Assembly: GCA_964646605.1 (NCBI GenBank)
Contig: CAZYEX010000043.1
Span: 1 to 53,908 of the forward strand
Length of the DNA: 53,908 nt
Source: SBAX01 sp964646605
GTDB taxonomy: Bacteria; Planctomycetota; Phycisphaerae; UBA1845
Reading direction: 5' to 3'
Of this stretch, positions 40,856 to 50,400 are shown piece after piece (position 1 is the stretch's first letter; each line of letters starts with the position of its first letter). A model generated the notes under the pieces. It searched no databases, was not told where the DNA came from, and saw nothing but the letters and a program-made list of their open reading frames with translations. Both the position numbers and the translations under genes were made by a program.

Positions 40856-43800
40856 CTACCTCACGTCCATGCGGCGGCGCATGACGACCGTCCCCACCAA
40901 CCCCACCAAGGACCCGAACAGCGCCGTCAGCATGCCCATCCCGCAGACTCGCGGTGTGGGACGTTGCGAGGAACTGTCCGGGGGTTCGGTCGGCCCCGGA
41001 CGCGGCGTGGGAGGCTCGGGCGGCGCCTCGCCGGGCTCGGTGACCAGAATGTTCTGGGCCTGCGAGCGGGTCTCTCCGCCTACGCCGTCGGAAACCACGA
41101 GCGTGACGGTGTAGCTACCGGGGTCCGCGAATACGCGGGTGACCACCCCGCCGGCCAGCGTGGCGATCAGTTCCTCGCCCACGCGGAACTCCCAAACGTA
41201 GGTCAGCGTGTCCGCGTCAGGGTCGGACGACAGACGCCCGTCGAAAGTCAGCGTCAGCGGCGCCGCACCCGAACGAGGTCCGGTCCCGATCACCGCCACC
41301 GGCGAGCGGTTGGTGCCCTCCAGAAGCACGCGGACGGTGTGCGTCGAATCCACGGTGGCGTTGTGCTCATCACGAACGCTCAGCCGCACCACAAACATCC
41401 CCGTTTGGGAGTACTTGTGCGTCGTCCGCGGATTCGTGCCGAACTGCGTGGACGCCCCGTCACCGAACGACCAGCGGAAACTCAAGTCGTCCCCGTCCGG
41501 ATCGGTCGAGCCCCGCGCGTCAAAGCTGAACACAGCGTCGACGAAACCGTCGGGCGGCGTGATTTCAAACGCGGGTACGGGGGGACGATTGGAGACGGGC
41601 GGCGGCTCGCCACCCTCGCGCGTCACCACCACCGTTTTCTGGGTGCGCCCGGTATGCGCCGGCGTGTCCCCATCGGAGACCGTCAGCGTAATCGTATAGC
41701 GACCACCGGCTGCGTAGGCATGAGTCGCCACCGCACCGGAGCCCAAAGCCGTCGCATCGCCCCACTCCCAACTGTAAGCGCTGATGCGGCCGCCGGACGG
41801 TACATCAAACGATCGGCTGCCGTCCGCCGTGAAGCTCTGCCCCTCGATGAGACTCGGCGATGTGTTGACGCACTCCGCGCCGGACACGAAGCAGAAGATC
41901 GCCCGCGGATCGGACTCGCCGGCCGACGCCTGGGTCACCGTGACCGTCACCCCAGGCCACGTCGTTTCGCCGCCTTTTCGAGCTCCGCTGGCGTTCAGAT
42001 CGCGGACGATCGCCTTGACCGTATACGTCTTGCTGGCCGTGTTCGCCGGCAGCGTGAACGTATGCGGAACCTCGCCCGTGGTGGACGGGGATTTACCGGT
42101 CTTCGCCGCGAACGTCTCGTTCGCCGACCCGTCGCCCCATTGCCACTCGACCTCCAGCTTGTCGTTCTCCGCGTCCGTGGAGTTCTTGGCGTTGAACGTC
42201 ACGGTCAAGGGCGTCCCGCCGGTCAGCGACGTGGTGGAAATGTTGGCCACGGGGTTGGAGTTGCCCACGCGGATGGTGAGTTCCTCGGCGTCCGTTTTCC
42301 CACCCTCGTCGGTAACCGTGAGCTTGGCCTTGAACTCGCAGGGGGCCGCCGTGGTACACAAGGTTCCGTCCGCCTTCCGCGAATACGTGTGATCGACTTC
42401 GCGAAGAACGCCCAGGCGACCCTCGTCATTGGCCGACCCGCCGTCTCCGAAAATCCATTGATAAACGAGACGTTCGGGCGTCGTCTCGGCGTCGCTCGAT
42501 TGACCGCCGCTGAAGCGAACCGCCAACGGGGCAGGGCCGCTGCTGGGCGTCGCACGGATGACGGCACTGGGCGAGTTGTTGATGACCTGGATGTCCACGG
42601 ATGCCTCGCCGAACCGGGCATTGCTCGGGTTGGTCGCTCGAAGGGTCACGGTGAACGTACCGGCTACGGCGTAGGTATGTTGGACCTGGGCGCCCGTCGC
42701 TTGTTCGGGGACGTCGCCGAAAGTCCAACGGAACTGCAAAGGCTGACCGTTGGGGTCCACCGATCCACGAGCGTCGAAGCGAACGGTGAGCGGCGGCAGT
42801 CCCGAAAGCGGCGTCGCGTCGATCACCGCGGTGGGGTCTTCGCGAATTTGACCGTTGCGGATCGTGACCGCCTCACTCGGGGCCGTGATGCCCGTGGTGG
42901 TGAACGTGAAGGTATCGCCCAGCGCGCCCTTCGGCGACGGACCGGTTCCCGCTCGGATGGTGAACTTCACCGCGTCGCTGAGCGACGTGTATTGGGCTCC
43001 CGTGGTCGCGCAGCGGGCGGGGGTGGCCGTGCATAGCGCCGCGCTCGGTTCCTCCGCAGGGGGCGACTGGGTCAGCGAACTGCTGACGAACCACTTTCCG
43101 GCACTTGCATCGACGCACTCCGCCACCCACGTTTCGGAACGCGCCTTCCCCTGCGAGGTGACCGTGCCGTTCGAGACCGTCGTCACGTTGACCACCACGT
43201 CGCCGACTTCGAGCTTTGCGGCGCCCTGGTTGTTGCGTCCCGCGCGAGGCCGGGTCAGCTTCGCTTCCGTTCCGTCCGAACCTTGACCCGGTATCAGATC
43301 CGCGAAAATAAAATACCGCCCATCGGGGAGTCCGGAAACGTCCCAACTGATGCTCAGGTCGTTGGGTCCCGAAGTCGTTTTTCGTTTCTGGGGCGCGATG
43401 AACGTCGAGCCGGAAAAATCCGGCGTTCCAAGGTCCTGTTTCTTGTAATAGAACCGGATCGACGTGCCTCCGTAGACGTCGTTCGCCTCCGTCCGAATCT
43501 GGTACAAGGTTCCCACCGTGACTCCGCCCGGCGGATCCACGAAACGCAGGCTGGGAATACTCGTGGGCGTCCAATTGAACGTGACCCTCGTGGCGCCCGC
43601 GCCATCGGGGAGGACTTCGAGAATCTCCAACCCCGTGCAAGCATCGTCCGTGTACCACTGGCTGGCGGGAAGCGTCGAACAACCGAAACTCGTTTGGTCG
43701 GTGGCACCGGGGAACGGGTCGCCGGCATCGCCGCAAACCAAGTCCACGCCGGGGCCTCCCTCCAATTCGCGAAGCCCGTCCGCCTGGATAATCCGGTACG

Positions 43801-46800
43801 CGGGGCGCAGTCCGCTACGCTGCTGCAAGGCAATCGCCTCGATATTTGACTCCGCCGGGTCCGCGTGGACGATCAACAAGCCTCCGCCGGGCATGCGCTC
43901 GTCAAATCCGCTCCCCGCCGACCAGAAGTATAGCTTTTCCCGCGGCCTGTCCTCATTCTCGAGTACGTAATAGCTGTCATCGCGCACGAATTCCGCGGCG
44001 GGGAAAGTCAGGGACTTGTCCACGCCGGGAGTCAGGACGGCCGTCAAATCTACGGTCTTGATCCACTCCGTACACGGGCCCTCCTTGAGAGGCGCGATGG
44101 GGTGAACCAATCCGCCTTCGTCGGTCATGATGTCCCAGGCGCCGATCGGACAGTTGACGATTCCGCTGCCGTCCCGGCTGTCATAATCCTCGAGGTCGGG
44201 CCAATTCTGCCACGCCTGTCCGTAGTTTTCCGCGGCAAACGCAGTATTGAAATCGGCGGAGCCCAGGGTTTGAACCAGATTGTGAAAGCGAATGTTCCAA
44301 CTCAGGCGCGACGTCGCCGGCGGTTTGGGAAAATTGGAGGCAAGGAATACCGAATCGCCAAATCCGTCCTCGTTGTGAATGGGGAGAAAGTCGGGTGTCG
44401 TCGGAAACCCAAACGACGGGGTTCCGGGCGGCAGAAGGACAATTCCGGACGCCAGACCCGCAACGGGGATGGATCCATCGGCTTCGTACGGTGGGGGCAG
44501 GTCGACCGTCAAGACGCCGGGGTGATGGCAGGCAACGGCCTCCAGGGCGACGGGGTCGACGTAACTGTCGAAATCCAAGGTCTCGTCCAGGATTTCGATG
44601 CAGTCCTCGATGATCCGGTCGCGCCCCCCTCCTCCCTGGGACGTGTAGCTGATCGAGTCGAACGTTCGGGCTTCGCCCAGATCCAGACGACCGTCCAAGT
44701 TGTAATCGCGAAAACCGAAGTTCTGGTTCGACGAACCGGCGTAGGGGTGAAACCCGTAATTCCCTTCCCAAGCCCTGCCGTCGTTGGTCGGCGGCGCGGT
44801 TCGCCACGTCAGCACCTCGATGTTCAGTTGATTGCCGCCGTCCCGACCGTTCTGTCCGTGGAGCCGTGTCGCGTACGGTCCCGCTGCAGGGATGACGCCG
44901 TCCGGAACTCCGGGAACGGAAGGATTGTTGGTCCCGCGGTCATCGCCGGCAATGGAGTAGCTGAACGGCGACGTGATCTCACCCACGAACTGATCGCCCG
45001 CGCGATGGTACTTTGACGACGGCAGGTCATCGTACTCCGTAGGACCGTCGTAGAACATCAAGGGCGCCTCGTCGGAAATGGCTTGAAGCAACTGATCCGG
45101 AAGTACGAATACCTCATCGGGAGGATCTGTGGGCCATCCCGTGCCGTCGCCGTTCAATCCGCCGCGGTTCGGAAGGAACTCGTTGCCGCTGGCCGGAGAT
45201 CGGGGCTCCAGAAGAGAAACCCCTACGCTGATGTCCCAGGGGGGGGGGACTGCGTTGTTGTACCGTTCGCGCCACGCCTGCTTATACCACTCGGGCTCAG
45301 GTGTCGTCGCGCCGCCCCTGACGAGCATTTTCGACGACCCGACGAGGAGAGGCGCAGGGGCGACAGGGGGATCGAGGGGGGTCAGGTCGATCCACGCGTC
45401 CGGTGGATTGTATTCCGCATGCGTACCGGCGGGGCATACGGCGGTTTGCGACCCGATCGTCCGATAGGGCAATCCATCGGCGCAGACACGATCCCGGCTG
45501 GAGGTCAGTTTACCGAGCGGGTCGTGAGGCGCGCCAATCGATCGAGTGCCGCTTCGCGCGATCACGGCGTTCGGGTTGCTGCCAGGAAAATTGTGCCGAA
45601 CGTAGCCGGCGCCTCCGGGAATGCCCGCGAAGTAATTCTCGAAGGGCTCGACGGTATCCAGTTCACCGTTCCCGTTGGCGTCGTGGAACTCGCAACGCGG
45701 ACGCGGCACGCGGGGGGCGATCGTGCAGGCGATTGGGGCGACACTGCAGCACGGATCGAGATTGTCGGGGTCGGTACAGGCCGGAGCGGAACCGGAACAC
45801 GGCGTGCTCGGATACCCGCCCCCCAGTTCTTCGAATTGGCACGCATCGAGGATGCCGTCGGGGGCTAACTCACAACGGTTACTTGCTCCGACCGCGAAAG
45901 GCAACCTGTCCAGATTGGGGTTCTCAAGATCAATCGCATCGTCGATCAAGTTGCCATTGCAGTCCGTGATGGTGTTCCCCCCGGGGAGGGTCCACGTGCT
46001 GGCCGGGCACGCCTCGTCGGACTCATCGGGACCGGGCGTGACAAGACCTTGGCAGCCGGGCAGTCCCCGACCATTGGGACAACAGTCCGGCTTGTCATCC
46101 GGCCGTTGGTCTTCGTCAAGATCCAGCACGCCGTCGTTGTCCGAGTCGGCCAGGAACACGCAGTTGGACTCGTTGTCCGGTATCCCGTTTCCGTTCAGGT
46201 CGATCCAGGGACCGCGCAAGTCCGGCAGGTCGTCTGCCGGGCGCAACGGAAATCCATTTTTGCGCCAATCCATGGTGTTCGTGGCTTCGTCGAAGCCGTT
46301 CCAGACGCCGTCCCCGTTCATGTCCATGAAGCGCTCGCCCGGAGTCCAGACCGGCACCCCGGTGGTCGTGACCTGCTCGGCGCCGCGGGCATACGTCGGA
46401 TCCGTGATCTCACCGCCGATGTCGACGCCCACCATTGTCTGCTCTCGCAGGATGGGCGGGGAGGTGAAGTTCTCGCCCGCCCCGTAGGATAAAAAAAAGT
46501 CCCCGTTAAGGTCTGTGAAGACGAAAGGAGCCGTGATCGGCCAAGGCAACAAGATCCAATCCGTCACCCTTCCAGCCACCGTCACGTCCCCGTAGCTAAT
46601 CTCCTTCCAGTACTCCGCAAACGACCCAATGCCCGGATCGTCCCTATCGAAGTATTGGCGGCGAACCAACTCCGGATTCGGTCTGGGAAAATCGCAAATA
46701 CGAAGCGTGGGATTACAGGAAACAATCGGCCCGAAAGTGCCGCAATCTTCGTCCGTTGTGCATGGCACCACACAGACCGGCCGGCCCACGTTAGCGGTGC

Positions 46801-47014
46801 CACACACGAACCCGGTGCCTCGATCCCGGCAATCGTCGTCGTCCACGCAAAGGAACCGGCTTTCCTTGGGCGGGTGGGCCAGCGTAACCAGGAACTGCCG
46901 TTCCGCAGCCGTAGCGACCGACGCGGCGCAAAGCGCGACGGCCGTCGGCACGAACAGACTACGCATCCACAGCCGTACTCGACCCATGCCGTCCTGACGC
47001 GATTTCATAGCCAT
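40856..47014 (-). CDS. Giant secreted M6-like protein with degenerate active site and six PKD domains
   Basis: A 2052-residue exported protein. ATG 47014 has GGGGAG 5 nt upstream. A signal peptide ends near ATAAE. A Cys-rich head (FLCVDDDDCRDRGTGFVCG) follows, then YFDRDDPGIGSFAEYWKEIS-YGDVTVAGRVTDW, which matches the start of M6 (immune inhibitor A-like) peptidases. EF/TSP3-like calcium loops come next (DMNGDGVWNGFDE, DSDNDGVLDLDED, DANGNGELDTVE). The HEXXH position reads HNLVQTLGSADF (His 911), so catalytic Glu and the second His are missing; PIGAWDIMTDEGG follows as in M6. Residues from about 1394 form six PKD domains. The tail CGMG plus membrane segment plus RRR resembles sorting signals. 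A surface or structural role is likely. Confidence 0.75.
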   Translation of the reverse strand: MAMKSRQDGMGRVRLWMRSLFVPTAVALCAASVATAAERQFLVTLAHPPKESRFLCVDDDDCRDRGTGFVCGTANVGRPVCVVPCTTDEDCGTFGPIVSCNPTLRICDFPRPNPELVRRQYFDRDDPGIGSFAEYWKEISYGDVTVAGRVTDWILLPWPITAPFVFTDLNGDFFLSYGAGENFTSPPILREQTMVGVDIGGEITDPTYARGAEQVTTTGVPVWTPGERFMDMNGDGVWNGFDEATNTMDWRKNGFPLRPADDLPDLRGPWIDLNGNGIPDNESNCVFLADSDNDGVLDLDEDQRPDDKPDCCPNGRGLPGCQGLVTPGPDESDEACPASTWTLPGGNTITDCNGNLIDDAIDLENPNLDRLPFAVGASNRCELAPDGILDACQFEELGGGYPSTPCSGSAPACTDPDNLDPCCSVAPIACTIAPRVPRPRCEFHDANGNGELDTVEPFENYFAGIPGGAGYVRHNFPGSNPNAVIARSGTRSIGAPHDPLGKLTSSRDRVCADGLPYRTIGSQTAVCPAGTHAEYNPPDAWIDLTPLDPPVAPAPLLVGSSKMLVRGGATTPEPEWYKQAWRERYNNAVPPPWDISVGVSLLEPRSPASGNEFLPNRGGLNGDGTGWPTDPPDEVFVLPDQLLQAISDEAPLMFYDGPTEYDDLPSSKYHRAGDQFVGEITSPFSYSIAGDDRGTNNPSVPGVPDGVIPAAGPYATRLHGQNGRDGGNQLNIEVLTWRTAPPTNDGRAWEGNYGFHPYAGSSNQNFGFRDYNLDGRLDLGEARTFDSISYTSQGGGGRDRIIEDCIEILDETLDFDSYVDPVALEAVACHHPGVLTVDLPPPYEADGSIPVAGLASGIVLLPPGTPSFGFPTTPDFLPIHNEDGFGDSVFLASNFPKPPATSRLSWNIRFHNLVQTLGSADFNTAFAAENYGQAWQNWPDLEDYDSRDGSGIVNCPIGAWDIMTDEGGLVHPIAPLKEGPCTEWIKTVDLTAVLTPGVDKSLTFPAAEFVRDDSYYVLENEDRPREKLYFWSAGSGFDERMPGGGLLIVHADPAESNIEAIALQQRSGLRPAYRIIQADGLRELEGGPGVDLVCGDAGDPFPGATDQTSFGCSTLPASQWYTDDACTGLEILEVLPDGAGATRVTFNWTPTSIPSLRFVDPPGGVTVGTLYQIRTEANDVYGGTSIRFYYKKQDLGTPDFSGSTFIAPQKRKTTSGPNDLSISWDVSGLPDGRYFIFADLIPGQGSDGTEAKLTRPRAGRNNQGAAKLEVGDVVVNVTTVSNGTVTSQGKARSETWVAECVDASAGKWFVSSSLTQSPPAEEPSAALCTATPARCATTGAQYTSLSDAVKFTIRAGTGPSPKGALGDTFTFTTTGITAPSEAVTIRNGQIREDPTAVIDATPLSGLPPLTVRFDARGSVDPNGQPLQFRWTFGDVPEQATGAQVQHTYAVAGTFTVTLRATNPSNARFGEASVDIQVINNSPSAVIRATPSSGPAPLAVRFSGGQSSDAETTPERLVYQWIFGDGGSANDEGRLGVLREVDHTYSRKADGTLCTTAAPCEFKAKLTVTDEGGKTDAEELTIRVGNSNPVANISTTSLTGGTPLTVTFNAKNSTDAENDKLEVEWQWGDGSANETFAAKTGKSPSTTGEVPHTFTLPANTASKTYTVKAIVRDLNASGARKGGETTWPGVTVTVTQASAGESDPRAIFCFVSGAECVNTSPSLIEGQSFTADGSRSFDVPSGGRISAYSWEWGDATALGSGAVATHAYAAGGRYTITLTVSDGDTPAHTGRTQKTVVVTREGGEPPPVSNRPPVPAFEITPPDGFVDAVFSFDARGSTDPDGDDLSFRWSFGDGASTQFGTNPRTTHKYSQTGMFVVRLSVRDEHNATVDSTHTVRVLLEGTNRSPVAVIGTGPRSGAAPLTLTFDGRLSSDPDADTLTYVWEFRVGEELIATLAGGVVTRVFADPGSYTVTLVVSDGVGGETRSQAQNILVTEPGEAPPEPPTPRPGPTEPPDSSSQRPTPRVCGMGMLTALFGSLVGLVGTVVMRRRMDVR

Positions 47015-47301
47015 CCCAACTCCCCAATAGACGCCCGACGCGGGAGCTTCCGCCATCGCGCACGCGACCTCGCCAAACCACTTGCACGCCGTAACGCCTC
47101 ATTCCGCAAGTCCCCGATCGAAACAGGTCGGCAAGCGGGATAGCGGGCAAGCGGTTCTTCTCATGGGCGGGAGGGAAGTCGCGACCGAACAAGGAAGCGA
47201 CTTCGCCCGCCGGATGCTCCGCAAGTTCTGCGGCGCCCATCCGCCCGGCGCCGAAACCAGCGGCGGCGCGGTGGGCACTTGGCGGTCGAAGCCCTATCCC
47301 G
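47015..47301 (-). promoter_or_regulatory. Long structured leader of the giant M6-like gene
   Basis: From the predicted start near 47301 to ATG 47014 is about 290 nt with no clear gene. It contains a nested hairpin (47166-47211): GGCGGG/CCCGCC outside and GAAGTCGC/GCGACTTC inside, around a 14-nt loop. It matches no riboswitch I recognise. Frames in it are weak. Confidence 0.4.
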
Positions 47302-47308
47302 ACCGCTG

Positions 47309-47338
47309 ATCCTATCGCGTTTTCCAGGTGTCTGTCAA
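47309..47338 (-). promoter_or_regulatory. Sigma70-type promoter of the giant M6-like gene
   Basis: On the minus strand TTGACA (47338-47333) and TAGGAT (47314-47309) are separated by 18 bp. It sits after the stop of the FG-GAP lipoprotein gene (47460), so the two giant genes can be transcribed separately. Confidence 0.5.
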
Positions 47339-47459
47339 CCGAGAACCGTCCGCGACACGCCTGCCGCGTACCCCAAAACCGCGTTATCGGGTTCAACTCC
47401 GGCCTGCACCGTCCACCCGTTGCACCCGACCGTCGCGGATCCCGCCGAGCCCCGTACGG

Positions 47460-50400
47460 TTATGGGATCGTCGAACCGTAAATCAGGTACGCCTCGCCGC
47501 CGTTTTGCAGGCCCACGTTGGTATTCGCGTCGCGCCGTGGATCCGCCAGGATGGAGCCGATCAACAAATCCTTCAGTCCGTCGCCGTCCACGTCGCCCGC
47601 GGAACGCAGCCCCTGCGAGCGCCCGCGACCGGTTTTTCCCGCGATCCCGCCCTGCGTCGTGTCCCCCGCGTCGCCTCCGCCCAAGTGGTCCCCCGCGTGG
47701 CGACCGGCGATCATCAGACCGCGAAGCTGGGCCTTGCCCAACTGACTCACGTTGATCGTGAAGTTGCCGGCCACGCACGACACGCCCGTGGCACAATCCG
47801 CGCTCGTGCTGCACGAAATGTCCGTGTTCTGGCAGGTCTTGATCTGATCGAAGCGGTTGTTCCCGAAGATCACGTAGACCAGTCCGGCCTCGGTCAACTC
47901 GTCCGCTCCGGGAACCAAGTCGCGCACGCCGTCGAAATCCAGGTCGATCCCCGCCGTGGTCAGGGCGTCGATCCCGTCGTTGGGGTTCGCATCGAAGCGC
48001 GGCGAGGCGTTCGGAGCGGCGATCACCAGGTCGTCCAGCTTGTCGCCGTCCAGATCCCCGGCGTTGGCCACGTTGAATCCGAACTGCCCGTTGGTATCCA
48101 ACGGGTTGCCGCGAATCCGCGCCGCCACCGGGGCCCCCGTCGCCGTTCGCGTCGAGGTGAGCAGGGTGTCCACGGTGATCCCGTCCAACGGACTCCCGAT
48201 CCCCGTCCCGCCGAACAGAATCACCACTTCACCCGCCCCGCCCGCAGCCGTCGGACTGCCGATCACCAGATCGGGAATCTCGTCCTTGTTGAAATCGAAC
48301 CCGCTCGCCAAGCTCGCTCCGAAGGCGTCCAAGGCGTTGGTGACCACCAACAAGCCGTTCAACCGCTCCGGATCCGCAGGATCCAGGGCCAGCTTCTCCA
48401 AGACGTAATCCCCTTCCAATACGCTCCGACGATAGCCGATGTACACCCGCCCCTGACCACCGTTGGCGTTGGGCGCCCCGATGGCAAGATCGTTCACCCG
48501 ATCGCGGTTGAAGTCGGAAATCCCCACGATATTCGCAATCCGATCGTCAGGCAGACCGGCGATGCGAACCGCGTCGATGTTGGGAATCAGTGCCGCGGGT
48601 CCACCACAGTGGCTCGCCTCGCCAACGACATACTGGTGCGGTTTGGGTGGCACGCGTCCGGATTCGTCGTCCGTCCAAAGACTGCGAAGGTCAAAAACGT
48701 ATGCAACGCCTGCGTCATTGTTCGTCTTGCCCGTTCCACCGCTTTCCAGGCCGTCGATCTCGCCACCGCCTTCTGGACCGCCGCCTGGCCCCAGTAGGAT
48801 GCCCCGCGCCGTTCGCGCCGGCGCGGTCACGACGATGTCGCCCGGGCCGGTTGACGACGCGTTACTCAATGTGAGCGAGGTGCCGAAATGATCTCCGAGC
48901 CCGACGCCGATCACGCGCGCACCCAAAGGCTCCGCTGGAGTGTTCCGAAATGGATCGGGAACCCCTTCAACCGCGAATTGATGCAGGTAGAATCCGGAGT
49001 GCCTCGTGGAGGTGAGGTCCCCATCCGGGTCGGGGGCATTGGCATGCAATCCGGGGGAAAACGGCGCGCACGAGGCCACAAAAGGAGCGCAGAATTCAAG
49101 CGGACGAAGCGCTAGACACGCGTTGTCCAAGAAGGGTTCCACCGAAGCACAGAACTTCGTCCCCCGGAAGACGTTGAAACTGTACGCATAGGTCCAGAAG
49201 TAGTCCCGGGCCAGGGCGGACACGAATCCAAAATCAATGTATGTGGTAGCGTCGATACCCCCGCCCCCGTTCGGGTCGGCGCAGGATCCTTCGCAAGGCG
49301 GGGTATCCGTGATCTCATTGAAGGCGTCGACGTAGAAGTCGCCGTCGTCGGTGTCCGGCTCGGGGTCGACACACGTCCTGAGGAAGTCTTGCCCAACCAG
49401 ATCAAGCGTAATCGAAGGCGATCCTACCCCCGGAGTCCGCAAGAGGCTGTTCCGACTGCTTACAAATACGATTCCGCCGCGAAGGAACTGGTCCTCGCGT
49501 TCCAACGTGGCAAGGGATCGCGGATCGACGACTCCATCCTGCACGGGGCTGATGTTGTGCCCGCGCGACTCGGTATCCGGGAAACCGAAGACCAGCTCAT
49601 CGCGACTGTCGCCGTCCACGTCGGGAATCCGCGACACCGAGCTCATCCCGTCGGTTTCGTTACTCGACTGCGGCGTCCGAATGCCGGCGAAAGTCACCAT
49701 GCGAAAGTCGGCCGAACTCGCTGTATTCAGGTTGAACTCGCCGCGGAGACGACGAGCCCCCGAGGCCCCATAAACCAGATACGCCTCGCCCGGTCCCACG
49801 CCCGTGGGATTCGTGAAGAACGGCTTGCCGTAGCGCGCCGCGATGACCAGCTCACCCAGCCCGTCTCCGTTCAGATCGCCTACCGGAGTGAACGACGTGC
49901 CCGCGTTATCCTCGAAGTTCACCCCTCCGAACACCGCCCCGTCCACCCCCGAGTCCGCGTCGGCCAATGACCCCGCCCAAAGAATCGCGGGCAGCGACGA
50001 GAACCGTACCCGCGCCGGCGCCGCAGCCTGCACGGTCACGTTGTCCTTCAGCGTCAAGCGCACCGTGACCTCGAACAAGCCCGGCGTCGTTCGGGTGAAC
50101 AAGGCCGACGTGGTCGTAATCACTCCGTCGCTGAGAATCCCGATTTCCGCCCCGAAGGGATTGCCCCCCGCATCCACCGTCTGGGCGAAAACTTCGACCG
50201 TGCCCGAACCCGCCGGAGCGTTGGTGGTCCACGCCACCCGCGCCGACGAACCCAGGGTGATGGGCAACGAACTGGACGGAGAGGTGACACTCAGCGTCAC
50301 CGTCTGCACCACCAGAATGCGGCCCGTCGCGTACACCGTCTGCGGCTCGTTGATCCCGTCGCGGATCGTCGCCCCGACGTAGTACGCGCCCTCGGTTAGT

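Noticed and set aside
40964..43036. Long plus-strand open frame of 690 codons antisense to the M6-like gene
   Set aside because: It is the complement of the PKD region; the product is Arg-rich without any family motif and the opposite frame carries clear PKD domains.
46959..47396. Small minus-strand gene in the leader of the giant M6-like gene
   Set aside because: It overlaps the predicted promoter and the start of the giant gene; it has no ribosome site or recognisable domain.
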